Shown: positions 1 through 8,912 of the stretch, piece by piece
Layout: each line of letters starts with the position of its first letter
Numbering within the stretch: position 1 is the first letter of the stretch
Notes under the pieces: generated by a model
The model's input: only the letters and a program-made list of their open reading frames with translations
Database searches by the model: none
Told to the model about the DNA's origin: nothing
From: Rhizobium sp. Root1220
GTDB lineage: Bacteria; Pseudomonadota; Alphaproteobacteria; Rhizobiales; Rhizobiaceae
NCBI RefSeq assembly: GCF_001426265.1
Contig: NZ_LMDG01000014.1
Coordinates: forward strand, 21,941-85,940
Reading direction: 5' to 3'
DNA: 64,000 nt
Program-made: the position numbers and the translations under genes

Positions 1-1562
1 CGCGATGCATCGAGCCCATCGTTCAGTTTTGCGAAAAAACGCCCGCTCTGCTGTGCCGGGGGGCGTAGCATGAGTACGCAGAGCGCTGGGCTAAGGGTCA
101 GGGCATTGATCGTCGAAAAGATGATGGTAACCAGGATAGTGACCGCAAACTGACGGTACAATTCGCCCGTGATCCCGGCGAGGAAGGCGACCGGCACGAA
201 CAACGCTGCCAGTACGAGCGTCGTTGCAACGATAGGGCCGGTGACCTGGCTCATTGTTCGCAGCGTCGCTTCCCGGACGTCAACCCCAGCTTCGCTCATC
301 ACGCGCTGGACATTCTCAACAACGATGATCGCGTCGTCCACGACCAGACTTATCGCGAGAATAACCGCAAACAGCGTAATCGTATTGGCCGAGTATCCCA
401 ACGCATAGAGAACTGCGAAGCCTCCGATCAACGATACGGGAATCGTCAAAGTGGGAATGACGGTGGCACGCCAGTCTTGCAGGAACGCGTATACCACGGC
501 AACGACCAGGGCAAAGGTAATCGCGAGCGTGATGAAGATCTCGCGAATTGTTTCTCGGACAAAAGCGGTGGTGTCGAAAACGAGCGCATATTCCACGTCA
601 TCCGGAAACTGCTTCGCCAAACGCTCGAGTTCGGAAAGGACGGCCGTGGAGACCGCCAACGCGTTGGCGTCAGCGGTTTGGTAGACCACCACGGTGGCGC
701 TCGGCTGGCCGTTCAGGGTCGAGGCGGTATCGTACGATTGCGCACCAAGCTCGACCCTGGCCACATCCCGCAGACGCACGATTGCGCCATCTCTGTTGGT
801 GCGAACAATGATGTCGCCAAATTCGGATTCGTTCGCCAGCCTTCCTCTTGCCATCACAGTCAACTGCAACTGCTGGCCCGTGGCCGCTGGCGGCGAACCA
901 AGTTGGCCCGCTGATGCCTGCGCGTTTTGAGCTTGAATGGCCGCTGTAAGATCGGCGGCTGTCACCCCAAGTGCCTGCATCCGGTCCGGGTTCATCCAGA
1001 TCCGCATGCTATATGCGGGACCGAACACACTTGCCTCTCCGACACCAGGTATGCGGGCGATCGCATCGCGGATGTTGATCGTGGCATAGTTGCTGATGAA
1101 GACGTCGTCCTTGGTTCCCTTCGGCGAATAGATCGCGAAGCCAAGCAACATGCTGGAGGAACGTGCCCTGACCGACACGCCGGTCTGGGTGACTGCGGCC
1201 GGAAGTCGAGGCGTGGCCATGGCGACCCGATTTTGCACGTTGACCTGCGCGATGGCAGGATCGGTCCCTGCTGCGAATGTCACGGTCAAGCTGTAGGCGC
1301 CGTTATTCGTGCTCGACGAAGACATGTAAAGCATGTCTTCAACACCGTTCACCTGATCTTCGATTGGAGCACCAACGCTGTCGGTCATAACGCTGGCGTT
1401 CGCACCGGGATAGCTGGCCGTCACCTGGACTTCCGGTGGAGTGATTTGTGGGAACTGGGCGACGGGGATCTGCAGAAGCGCGACCACTCCCGCGATCATC
1501 ATGACGACGGCGATGACCATCGCGAACCTTGGCCTTGATATGAAGGGTGCCGATATATTCAT
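1..1562 (-). CDS. RND-family (HAE1) efflux transporter, N-terminal part
   Basis: This is the inner-membrane proton-driven drug exporter of a tripartite efflux pump. About 520 residues are visible and the C-terminal half lies beyond the left edge. The start reads MNISAPFISRPRFAMVIAVV, the usual first transmembrane helix (about residues 13-33), followed by a large periplasmic porter region and then clustered helices. The motif VVDDAIIVVENVQR near residue 400 contains the paired aspartates of the proton relay of AcrB-type pumps. The ATG overlaps the TGA of the upstream membrane-fusion gene as ATGA, so the two are translationally coupled. An outer-membrane channel gene is not visible. Substrate is unknown. 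Confidence 0.93.
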   Translation of the reverse strand, partial: MNISAPFISRPRFAMVIAVVMMIAGVVALLQIPVAQFPQITPPEVQVTASYPGANASVMTDSVGAPIEDQVNGVEDMLYMSSSSTNNGAYSLTVTFAAGTDPAIAQVNVQNRVAMATPRLPAAVTQTGVSVRARSSSMLLGFAIYSPKGTKDDVFISNYATINIRDAIARIPGVGEASVFGPAYSMRIWMNPDRMQALGVTAADLTAAIQAQNAQASAGQLGSPPAATGQQLQLTVMARGRLANESEFGDIIVRTNRDGAIVRLRDVARVELGAQSYDTASTLNGQPSATVVVYQTADANALAVSTAVLSELERLAKQFPDDVEYALVFDTTAFVRETIREIFITLAITFALVVAVVYAFLQDWRATVIPTLTIPVSLIGGFAVLYALGYSANTITLFAVILAISLVVDDAIIVVENVQRVMSEAGVDVREATLRTMSQVTGPIVATTLVLAALFVPVAFLAGITGELYRQFAVTILVTIIFSTINALTLSPALCVLMLRPPAQQSGRFFAKLNDGLDAS

Positions 1563-2728
1563 GGCAACGAACTCGGCCGAACGGGAGCAATCGCCGATGC
1601 GCCTGCGACACCGGCTGCCTCGGATGCCGGGGTAGCCTTGACGCGCGATCCTTCTGACACGTTCTGCAGACCCTCTACGATGAGCGTTTCGCCACCCTTC
1701 AGACCGTCTTCGACGATCCAGCTTCCTTCGGATTGCTCAGACACCTTGATGCGCCGGACAACGGCCTCGCTCTGTTCATTGACGAGGAGGACATATTTGC
1801 CCTCCCGGTCTTGCTGAACCACTCCAAGGGGTACAACGGGGCGCAACTTCTGTTCGACTTCGGAAATTACGACCGTGACGAATTGGCCAGGGATGAGAAG
1901 AGCTTGAGGGTTTGGGAAGAGTGTGCGGATTGCCAGTGTTCCGGTCTGCTCATCGATCTCATTCCCAAAGAACTCTATCTCACCTGCCTGCTCGTAGTTT
2001 TGCCCGTTCGAGAGACGGAGACCGGGGGCAAACCGCTTGGCCAACTCGTCTTTTCCAATCCCGCCGGCTGCGGCGCGCAACTCCAATATCGAGCGATCAC
2101 TCACGGAAAAAACGACACGAATCGGGTCGATTGCCACGACGCGTGCGAGGGCAGGCGACGACGCGTTTACGAAGCTCCCGACCGAAAGGGCGGCTGCGCC
2201 TATGCGCCCATCAAGCGGAGACGATACGCGGGTGAAACTGAGATTGAGTTCAGCCTGCTCGACCCTTGCCTGCGCCGACAGGACATTCGCTGCGGCATTT
2301 TCGCTTGCTGCCTGGCTCTCTTCCAATGTCGCCCGCGAGACTGTCTGACTGCTCAACGATTGATTGCGCTCGAGGCGCCGCCTCGCGTCCGCCAGTGTGG
2401 CCTGCGCGCTTGCCAGCCCCGCCTTTGCATCTGCAAGAGCGATCTCGGAGGCGCGCTTGTCGATAAGGAAGAGGTCCTGGTCCTTTCGGACAACTTGCCC
2501 TTCTGCGAAGAGGCGGCTTTGGATGAAGCCCTCAATACGCGCACGAACATCCACCGCATCCACCGCTTCGACCCGCCCGACGAATTCATGCTTTGGCGAA
2601 ACGTCTGCAATGGCAACTTCTCTGACGCCGACGGTGGGTTCCGTCTGCGCGGCCAGATTGCCGTAGGTCGCCATAAATCCAACTAGAAAGGCCAGTTGTA
2701 CAGTAGCCCGGCGATACGGAATTTTCAT
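1559..2728 (-). CDS. RND efflux periplasmic adaptor (membrane fusion protein)
   Basis: A 389-residue AcrA/MexA-type adaptor that bridges the inner-membrane RND transporter and an outer-membrane channel. The N-terminus has a signal peptide (about residues 1-27, ending near NLAAQ). Next comes a lipoyl/barrel-sandwich half with the motif VRARIEGFIQSRLFAEGQVV, then an alpha-helical hairpin (about 105-155), the second lipoyl half (SPLDGRIGAAAL) and beta-barrel and membrane-proximal domains. There is no lipobox cysteine, so it is probably a soluble or membrane-associated periplasmic protein. It is the first gene of the pair, with a 4-nt overlap with the transporter. No repressor gene is adjacent. 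Confidence 0.93.
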   Translation of the reverse strand: MKIPYRRATVQLAFLVGFMATYGNLAAQTEPTVGVREVAIADVSPKHEFVGRVEAVDAVDVRARIEGFIQSRLFAEGQVVRKDQDLFLIDKRASEIALADAKAGLASAQATLADARRRLERNQSLSSQTVSRATLEESQAASENAAANVLSAQARVEQAELNLSFTRVSSPLDGRIGAAALSVGSFVNASSPALARVVAIDPIRVVFSVSDRSILELRAAAGGIGKDELAKRFAPGLRLSNGQNYEQAGEIEFFGNEIDEQTGTLAIRTLFPNPQALLIPGQFVTVVISEVEQKLRPVVPLGVVQQDREGKYVLLVNEQSEAVVRRIKVSEQSEGSWIVEDGLKGGETLIVEGLQNVSEGSRVKATPASEAAGVAGASAIAPVRPSSLP

Positions 2729-3747
2729 CGGAGATTCCTTCCCTCACTCATGGCGCGCCGTCACCTCGTCGAACTGTCACTTCGAGAATTGCCTGCAAAT
2801 CGAGAAAGAACTTCCTGAATGAACCGCCACTGCGAAAATTCGCCCGTCAGTTCCGGTCATGCAGATTGCAAAAGAGCTGGCGAGACATTGGCGTGATAGC
2901 CTGAGGGTTGTTCAAGGGCGACATCACGAAGTGCCCCGTGGCCATCCGTCACCAGGCGAAGCACGGCGTTGTACGGAGGACGAGTACCTGCCGATGCAAA
3001 CGAGTTTTCAGGATCGCGGAGGGGTCAAGAACGTCCATGCACTTCTCCCACAACAAGGCGAAAACCTAATGTTTATCAGAGCAGTAAATGTTTCTTGCAG
3101 AGGTTGCTGCGACGATAGCGGGTAGGGAGCGCCTTTACAATACTTTGCTTCTCCGCAATCATTCGGGCAGATATGGCACTGTAAACTTAACTGGCCGGCG
3201 AGCAAATGTGCCCTCTGGCGGTATGACGGAAGCCGCCCGTGATCCTCGTCGTCGTCGAAACGAACGTAGCGCCGGGCGATAGCGCCCACGTCTCAACGAG
3301 CGCGGAACGACGATGACTTTCTGTTTTTTGCATCTTCCTCAGATGGGTGGTCAACAGCGGGAGTGGTCTTCGTTCCGAGACGGGCGTCGAGCGCCGGCGC
3401 AATAAGAAACGCCGGGGCGAAATCGCAACGACCTTCTCAGCATCGCTCTTCACAGCAGTGCAAGTGGGTCTTTAACGCTTTTCGATAGTCGATCATCCCA
3501 CGGCGGTCATCGGTGGAGACTATAACCGAAACGGCAGCAGGAAGAGCGATCCCGGCCCGGTTGACAAGCACCGAAAGGACATGGTGTCGGCTAGCTCGAT
3601 GAGCGCCACTGCAACCTCCCGTCGGCAGGAGGGCAGGGAATACGGTTCATACGACCGAAATGTCGTCCGCTTTTGAACCGTCAAGTCTCCCATCTTGACT
3701 GAAATGCCATCATCACCATTTCAAGACCGAATTCCTCGGAGCCTGAC
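2729..3747. other. Gene-poor stretch, no supported gene
   Basis: About 1 kb upstream of the efflux pair. Open frames of up to about 93 codons exist on both strands, but none has a convincing start context, domain or rhizobial family character. The efflux promoter must lie in the first part (about 2729-2900). The remainder looks like decayed intergenic DNA, continuous with the pseudogene-rich region that follows. Confidence 0.5.
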
Positions 3748-3912
3748 ATGAACGACCTCGTCCGCATCACCGTCGACGACGACATGATGGAAATCCTACC
3801 GCCGGACCAGAAGCCGTGCGGCGTGGGAGAGGCTGCTTGCGACTGCTGCGGGCGTCGCGCCGTCATGGACGAAGACTGCTGCGGCATCTGCGACGAATGC
3901 CTGTCACCGTGA
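3748..3912 (+). CDS. 54-aa cysteine-rich small protein
   Basis: This short frame starts MNDLVRITVDDDMMEILPPD and ends in a cysteine cluster: a single Cys, then CDCCGRR, then DCCGICDECL before TGA. The eight cysteines in CxCC and CCxxCxxC spacing suggest one or two zinc-binding knuckles, possibly a zinc-ribbon or RING-like fold. The acidic N-terminus is unlike any enzyme I recognise. No strong Shine-Dalgarno is visible (a weak GGAG lies at 3738-3741). It stands alone between non-coding DNA and a decayed acetyltransferase. Function unknown; the regular cysteine spacing and open frame are the argument that it is real. Confidence 0.6.
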   Translation: MNDLVRITVDDDMMEILPPDQKPCGVGEAACDCCGRRAVMDEDCCGICDECLSP

Positions 3913-3967
3913 TCCGTCACGACTTCGGATCAACGGACAGCGAAGTTCCGGCTCTTCTAGTGTCAGC

Positions 3968-4425
3968 TTAACGTGAACGTTGCACACGGCCGTTTCCCTG
4001 TGGCGATAGGTCTCGAAACCCATCTGCTCGTAGTAGGGCTGGGCGACCGTGTTTTCCTTTCCGATGAACGCTTCGATTTTCGTCAGGCCGACCTTGATCG
4101 TAGCCTGTCTGGCGGTCGCAAACAGTTTTGTGCCGACGCCCGTTCAAGAGGCGTCTGGCAGTACCTGCGTCGCGACAATGCCCCGCCGCCCCAAGGGCGT
4201 GCAGCATCATTCCCTCCCTGTCGCCCGGACAAGCGATTGGATGCCGAGAAGCTTGCCATCCTCGCCTCCAGCCAACGAGCACGGAATTCCAACGGGATTG
4301 CCTATGTAGTTCTCCAGAACGAACTCGACATCGGCTCTAGCAGTTCGCTTTCCCGCAGCGACGAGCTTCTTAAACACTACGCTCATAGCCTCGGCGTCGT
4401 CCGTCGCCGCAGTGCGGATTCTGAT
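3968..4425 (-). pseudogene. Decayed GNAT-family N-acetyltransferase
   Basis: On the minus strand the N-terminal part reads IRIRTAATDDAEAMSVVFKK and continues to a RIPCSLAE-like segment. The frame then breaks, and a second frame carries the C-terminal GNAT part: TKLFATARQATIKVGLTKIE, then KENTVAQPYYEQMGFETYRH, which is the usual acetyl-CoA-binding helix and the YYEQMGF motif. At least two frame changes are needed to join the parts, and no clean start codon remains. It was probably a stand-alone acetyltransferase of about 150 residues. The exact 3' end is uncertain because the last frame stays open a little further. Confidence 0.72.
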
Positions 4426-4448
4426 GTCGGAAGGTCCTTGATAAGAGC

Positions 4449-4652
4449 CTAGATCGCCCGGACGTTCTCCGCCTTCGACTTCCCGGTCTTGCGATCCTGG
4501 CCAAGTTCGTAGGAAACGGCCTGGCCTTCGCGAAGTAGCGTGGAGCCCTCTACGGCGCTCACGTGGACGAAGACGTCCTGTCCGCCGTTTTCCGGCGTGA
4601 TGAAGCCGAAACCCTTGTCCTGATTGAAAAACTTAACGGTGCCATTTGCCAC
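4449..4652 (-). CDS. cspA: Cold-shock protein, CspA family
   Basis: A 67-residue single cold-shock domain that binds single-stranded RNA and DNA. The start is taken as GTG at 4652, with a GGGGGT Shine-Dalgarno just upstream. From there the protein begins (V/M)[17 protein letters not shown], with RNP1 (KGFGFI) and RNP2 (VFVHVSAVE), and matches the usual 67-70 residue length. A longer upstream open frame (to 4748) is unlikely because it adds an unrelated arginine-rich leader. A second single-domain paralogue lies at 53104 and a two-domain one at 43251. Regulation by the 5' leader is typical of the family but not demonstrable here. Confidence 0.93.
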   Translation of the reverse strand: MANGTVKFFNQDKGFGFITPENGGQDVFVHVSAVEGSTLLREGQAVSYELGQDRKTGKSKAENVRAI

Positions 4653-5037
4653 TAAATACCCCCAGTTCTTAGTTTGGTGAGGTACATGTCTTAACCTTCC
4701 GACAGTCTTTCCGCAACGCCGCCGGTCATTATCGGAGGGACGCTGCAAAAAATCTCAAGTTAAACTGGCCTCCGACGGAACGACGCGGAGGCGCGCCGCG
4801 TCGGCATCTGGCGATCTCGAACTTCGCTCCGCTTCCCTAGATTGATATCGATGACCGCATCTCCACCAATCCGTCGGTCTCCAAAAGTCCGGACGCGATC
4901 TTGCCTGTCCGCAAGGAGACAGCGCAGTGCACCGGAGGCTGTTAGGCCTCTTTCGAGAACGCCGGCTTTCCGGGGCGGAAGCTTCGGAAGGCGGTTCGCC
5001 GCACGCACGAATTCTGCGACAAGGTCTGTCGTCACCA

Positions 5038-5230
5038 TCAAAAGGACTTGACCTCTGGAAGCGGCTTGCCTTCGAACTTCGACGAGTTCGCATCTCGAGC
5101 GACGCGATTGAATTCCAGTCGGCCGTCGAAGTTCTCCTGCAGCAGGCTTTTCGCTCGCGCAGGTGTCATGCCGACGTCCAGCCGTTCCTTGAAGACTGCC
5201 GGATTCAGAATGACTGGCTGCCTGTTTCTT
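5038..5230 (-). pseudogene. C-terminal fragment of an SRAP/YedK-type protein
   Basis: A minus-strand frame reads QPVILNPAVFKERLDVGMTP and later RVARDANSSKFEGKPLPEV before a TGA at 5038. This resembles the C-terminal part of SOS-response-associated peptidases (SRAP/HMCES/YedK, which crosslink abasic sites), where the pattern is PVIL...WLDP...P...V(S/A)R..NS......G. The N-terminal catalytic half with the essential Cys2 is absent, and an in-frame stop precedes the fragment. The family call rests on about 60 residues, so it is moderate. Confidence 0.5.
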
Positions 5231-5312
5231 CACTTGATGGAAGGAAGACGAAAGGCATTGCAACAACCGAACGCCTTGAGAGTTTAGTCTCGAGGCCAAA
5301 GGGAGACAGGAC

Positions 5313-5606
5313 ATGGCAGACGACAGGGCGGTTACGGCCCGCGCCAATTTCGAAACGCGTGAAGCTGCAGACCTCGCGGTAGAGCACATCGTTCAAGAGC
5401 GCGGCATATCGAGACCGTATATGTTCGTTCAATCGGCAGCGGAAGGGAATGCCTCGGGCTCGAAAGCCGGCGGCGAGGCGTCACATGAGGGCGCACAGCG
5501 CGACGACGCTCCGTTCGCCGGCGACGTTGAGGTTTCGGTAAGACAGATACCTGCCGTCAAGCGGATTTTGGGAGACTTGGCAGCGACGCGTGTCTGGAGT
5601 AGATGA
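5313..5606 (+). CDS. Small conserved rhizobial protein, function unknown
   Basis: A 97-residue acidic protein beginning MADDRAVTARANFETREAAD and containing LAVEHIVQERGI and GDVEVSV segments. This layout (a beta strand, a helix with AADLAVEHLVQE, a low-complexity acidic linker, then a strand) resembles a small alpha/beta protein often seen in Rhizobiaceae with no assigned role. The last 25 residues (after VEVSV) look less typical, and a late frameshift is possible. A GGGAGA at 5302-5307 precedes the ATG. It ends 3 nt before the next ATG, so it may be co-transcribed with the monooxygenase gene. Confidence 0.6.
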   Translation: MADDRAVTARANFETREAADLAVEHIVQERGISRPYMFVQSAAEGNASGSKAGGEASHEGAQRDDAPFAGDVEVSVRQIPAVKRILGDLAATRVWSR

Positions 5607-5609
5607 CCG

Positions 5610-6617
5610 ATGAGGGGCTCTGGACAGACATCGGCTGGCAGAATCTTGATCAGTGGTGCGAGCGTGGCGGGCAACGCCCTCGCCTGGTGGCTCGTTAAAC
5701 GGGGGTTCACCGTTACCGTCGTCGAGCGCCACCCGGAGTTCCGAGATGGCGGACAGAATATCGACGTCCGGGGTGCGGGCCGAACGGTTCTGGCGATGAT
5801 GGGTCTCGAACAGGTGGTTGCCGAAGGCGGAACCGGCGAGACGGGCGTCAGGTTCGTCGACAGCGATGACAAGCCGATTGCCCAGTTCGACGTTCAAGAA
5901 CTTGGCTCCGACGGACCCACCGCCGAACTCGAAATCCTTCGTGGCGATCTGGCGCGTATCTTCTACGTCGCATGCGATGGCGATGTAAGGTTCCGTTTCG
6001 ACGACTGCATCATCGACATCACAGACGCCGGGGAGGCCGTCCACGTCTCATTCAAAAGCGGTGCTCGTGACGAATACGATCTCGTCGTGATCGCAGAGGG
6101 TGTCGGTTCCTCCACTCGTGAGCTCGTCTTTTCCGGAGAGTTGCGAGAGCATTTCGCCGACGCAGGCTGGGAGACGCAACGGGTACTGCAGGGACTGGAG
6201 ACGACTGACGACCTGTATTTCGACGTCCTGCGGCAGGTGAAGTTGGATCGCTGGTCGAATGGCAGGGTCGTCCTCACCGGCGACGCGGCGTGGTGCGCCA
6301 CTCCGATCGCGGGAATCGGCACGACGCTTGCCATAGTCGGGGCATACGTCCTGGCCGGCGAACTATCGCGCTCGACCGACCTTGCAGTGGCGCTCAGACG
6401 GTACGATGAGATCATGCGTCCTTACGTGGAGAAGGGACAGAACGTACCGAAATTTGCTCCGAAGATGCTGCAGCCACAGACGATGTTCGGCGTTGCTCTA
6501 CAGCGCGCTGTTCTTCGCGTCGTCGACAAGCCTGGGATCAAGCAGCTTGCCACCAAACTGTTCGTATCGGGCGACGACGATTTCGAGGTTCCTGCGTATG
6601 ACGACGTTCGGTCATAG
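5610..6617 (+). CDS. FAD-dependent monooxygenase with an internal deletion
   Basis: A 335-residue PHBH-type flavoprotein, where relatives are near 390-400. The N-terminal Rossmann part reads ILISGASVAGNALAWWLVKR (FAD binding). A helical part follows with RGAGRTVLAMMGLEQ. The second FAD motif GRVVLTGDAAWCATPIAG and a C-terminal tail are also present. Between SSTRELVF (about residue 172) and REHFADAGWETQRVL the segment that normally forms much of the substrate-binding beta sheet is missing. I infer an in-frame deletion of some 60-70 codons. The frame stays open, but an active hydroxylase is doubtful. It sits in a region of decaying genes. Confidence 0.75.
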   Translation: MRGSGQTSAGRILISGASVAGNALAWWLVKRGFTVTVVERHPEFRDGGQNIDVRGAGRTVLAMMGLEQVVAEGGTGETGVRFVDSDDKPIAQFDVQELGSDGPTAELEILRGDLARIFYVACDGDVRFRFDDCIIDITDAGEAVHVSFKSGARDEYDLVVIAEGVGSSTRELVFSGELREHFADAGWETQRVLQGLETTDDLYFDVLRQVKLDRWSNGRVVLTGDAAWCATPIAGIGTTLAIVGAYVLAGELSRSTDLAVALRRYDEIMRPYVEKGQNVPKFAPKMLQPQTMFGVALQRAVLRVVDKPGIKQLATKLFVSGDDDFEVPAYDDVRS

Positions 6618-6717
6618 TGCGGCAACAGTGCGTTGTAAGGCCAGACGTCGCAAATAATTCATTAGAACTTATACGTTTTCCGCGTGTTTCCGGTTCACTC
6701 AACAGGCGGAAACACAA

Positions 6718-7047
6718 ATGGACAGAATCGCCATTTTTTGCGCCGGTTTGCTCCTCACCGAATCGGGCTCGTTCGCACGGAGCACCTCGCAGACCACCCC
6801 GGCAGTCAATACTGAACAGAACCCAGGGCACCGATCGTTGGCAAGAAAATTTCATCCGGCTTACGGGACGCATTCCGGCTCGCGGCGTGCTCGGGTCCCA
6901 AGATATGATGAGCCTCCAAGGGCTCGGCGCCAACCTGGCCCCACGGAGATGGTCGAGTGGTTTCGGCCGGACCCTGCTGGAAGCTCGCTCGACCTTTCCT
7001 CCTCCGGCATCACAAAGCATGGTTTGGCGCCCAGGATTCAAGTGTGA
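6718..7047 (+). pseudogene. Probable remnant of a small exported protein
   Basis: The frame starts MDRIAIFCAGLLLTESGSFA, a convincing signal peptide, followed by RSTSQTTPAVNTEQN, which resembles small periplasmic rhizobial proteins. After that the frame turns into basic, low-complexity sequence without the expected C-terminal beta-rich domain, and part of that domain can be guessed in another frame. I therefore read it as a frameshifted gene, although an intact divergent 109-residue protein is possible. A GGCGGAA stretch precedes the ATG. Confidence 0.35.
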
Positions 7048-7250
7048 TTGTGAGACATCCCGGAGAGCCGGACCTGCCGGACAGCCCATTCACGCGGATG
7101 GCGTAAGCGTCCTGCCGGCGAGGCTTGCCGATAAAAGGCCACACCACTTGGGAGCAGGCTGGCGTCAGGAGAATGATGGCCGGATGTTACGATGATTTGG
7201 ACAGGTGGCCACCGATCTCTCACGCATGTAGCCAAGCGGAGCCCATCCAT
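7038..7250 (-). pseudogene. Response-regulator receiver domain remnant
   Basis: A minus-strand frame reads MDGLRLATCVRDRWPPVQII followed by VTSGHHSPDASLLPSGVAFY. This matches the second half of short rhizobial CheY-like receivers: the MDGLxLA helix after the phosphorylated Asp, the RDRWPP loop, the conserved Thr/Ser-Gly (VTSGH), and the FxxKP segment, here changed to FYRQAS. The conserved Lys is lost, the phospho-acceptor half is not found in frame upstream, and the tail is unrelated. It is a fragment, not a working regulator. Confidence 0.5.
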
Positions 7251-7406
7251 TGATGCAAATGGCTCCCGAGGTGTTGTCAGAAGCGAGGGACTGTTTCGTG
7301 TTCTCTCGGGTCATCGCAGGAGACACATTTCCACACAAGCTGAACTACTGGCAGCATCGCTAAGTTGGTGAGATTAGCGCACTTGCGATGCGGTGACGTC
7401 CGGACG

Positions 7407-7423
7407 TTTACTGTAACGTACTT
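7407..7423 (+). promoter_or_regulatory. Motif shared with the other DUF1254 gene (copy 1)
   Basis: TTTACTGTAACGTACTT lies 54 nt before the GTG of the exported DUF1254 gene. A copy differing at one position (TTTACCGTAACGTACTT, minus strand) lies at 40106-40122, upstream of the second DUF1254 gene. The core TTACnGTAA is a 9-bp palindrome followed by CGTAC, which would suit a TetR-type dimeric repressor. A promoter element is the alternative. No TetR gene is visible in the window. Confidence 0.6.
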
Positions 7424-7476
7424 CCCAGGTGGCCGTTCATTTGCTGAACTGCAGCCTCTATTCAGGAGGGCAAATA

Positions 7477-8877
7477 GTGAAGCTCGTTTCCACGCTTGTT
7501 GCCGCCGCGCTGTTGGCATTTCCGGCTCCTGCCGCCGACAACCTATCCGTCTTCGATCGCGAGATCGAACGGAAGGCTGTCGAGGCCGCAGTATGGGGCA
7601 TGCCCGCCGTCAACTTCGACCTCATGCGCCAGGAGATGCTCGACAAAACGCCGGGCAAGGTGGGGCAGGTCATCTACTGGGGGCGTCCGCTCGACTGGAG
7701 GAACCAGACACTGACGCCCAATCCCGATGCTCTTTATTTCATGGTCTTCTTCACGACCAAGGACGGCCCCGTGGTTCTCGACCTGCCCGCGGCGGAAGGG
7801 CATGCCTCGTTCAATGGAAATATCGTCACGGCCTGGCAGCTTCCGCTGGAAGACGCAGGGCTTCTCGGCGTCGATAAGGGGAAGGGAGGCAAGTTCCTCG
7901 TGCTTCCGCCCGGCTATGCGGACAAGATTCCGGATGGCTACATTCCGCTTCGATCCGAGGTCAACGGCGGCTATATGCTCTTTCGCTCCAACCTCGCGAG
8001 TCATTCCGATGCAGATGTGAGCGCCTCGATCGATTACGGAAAGAAGTTAAAGGTTTACCCCCTCTCGCAGGCGGCCGCTCCGCCAGCGACCGTATTCACC
8101 GACGTGAAAGACATGCTGTTCGACTCGACTATCCGGTGGGACGGCAGCTTCTTCGAGCACCTCGACAGGGTGGTGCAAGAGGAGCCGTGGATCATCCGGG
8201 ACCGTGTCATGATCGACCAGTTGAAAACGCTCGGCATCGAAAAGGGCAGGCCGTTCAAGCCTGACGCCCATCTCGAGGGACTGCTCGCAAACGGCGTCGC
8301 CGAAGCGAAGTCCCTGCTGGAGGCCAGATACGATGTGGGCTTCCCGCCATTTTTCTCCGAGACCAGTCGCTGGACGTTCCCAACCTATCCCGCTCTCATC
8401 AAGGCGGCACAGGCCGAATTCAACGAAGCCGACGCCTATCCGGTCGACGATCGCGGCGTTGCCTACAGCTACGCATATATCGGCATCAAGCGGCTCGGAG
8501 CAGGGCAGTTCTATTCGATCTCCATCCGGGACAAAGATGGGGAGGCGTTCGATGGCGGCAGGAGCTACCGTCTCAATGTCCCGCCGAATGTCCCGGTGCA
8601 GCAGTACTGGTCGGTCACCGCCTACGATCGTGAGACCCATGCCCTGATCAAGAACGTCGACCGCGCCAGTCGATCCTCCCAGATTCCGGAGCTTGCTAAG
8701 AACGGCGATGGATCCATCGATCTCTACTTCGGACCGAAGGCGCCCGAGGGTAGGCAGTCCAACTGGGTTCCGACCGATCCGAAGCGGAAGTTCGAGCTGA
8801 TGTTCCGGGCATACGGCCCGACCAAGGCTTTTTTCGACAAGAAGTGGGTCTTGTCCGACGTCGTCAAGGCGGACTGA
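7477..8877 (+). CDS. Exported DUF1254/DUF1214-type protein
   Basis: A 466-residue periplasmic protein. The GTG at 7477 is preferred because AGGAGGG lies 6 nt upstream and the product then begins with a clean signal peptide (VKLVSTLVAAALLAFPAPAA). The N-terminal DUF1254 part contains VEAAVWGMPAVNFDLMRQEM and NPDALYFMVFFTTKDGP. The C-terminal DUF1214 part contains VQQYWSVTAYDRETHALI, DLYFGPKAPEGRQSNW and FRAYGP. These are conserved family landmarks, but the biochemical role is unknown. A shared palindromic motif lies at 7407-7423. A decayed paralogue and a HAD-phosphatase relic follow, so it was probably the first gene of a longer cluster. Confidence 0.88.
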   Translation: MKLVSTLVAAALLAFPAPAADNLSVFDREIERKAVEAAVWGMPAVNFDLMRQEMLDKTPGKVGQVIYWGRPLDWRNQTLTPNPDALYFMVFFTTKDGPVVLDLPAAEGHASFNGNIVTAWQLPLEDAGLLGVDKGKGGKFLVLPPGYADKIPDGYIPLRSEVNGGYMLFRSNLASHSDADVSASIDYGKKLKVYPLSQAAAPPATVFTDVKDMLFDSTIRWDGSFFEHLDRVVQEEPWIIRDRVMIDQLKTLGIEKGRPFKPDAHLEGLLANGVAEAKSLLEARYDVGFPPFFSETSRWTFPTYPALIKAAQAEFNEADAYPVDDRGVAYSYAYIGIKRLGAGQFYSISIRDKDGEAFDGGRSYRLNVPPNVPVQQYWSVTAYDRETHALIKNVDRASRSSQIPELAKNGDGSIDLYFGPKAPEGRQSNWVPTDPKRKFELMFRAYGPTKAFFDKKWVLSDVVKAD

Positions 8878-8912
8878 CCCACGACCAATTTCATCCCGAT
8901 GGAGATCGACGC

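Noticed and set aside
1733..2686. A 317-codon plus-strand open frame opposite the membrane-fusion gene
   Set aside because: It is the antisense shadow of a gene with clear family motifs; its translation has no domain and an odd composition rich in Cys and Arg.
2859..3453. Several 80-95 codon frames on both strands upstream of the efflux genes
   Set aside because: No family features or start signals; composition like non-coding DNA.
4760..5389. A 209-codon minus-strand open frame
   Set aside because: Runs in a different register through the SRAP fragment; its translation has no recognisable domain.
6617..7195. A 192-codon plus-strand open frame after the monooxygenase gene
   Set aside because: No ribosome site or domain, and it overlaps better-explained relics of an exported protein and a receiver domain.
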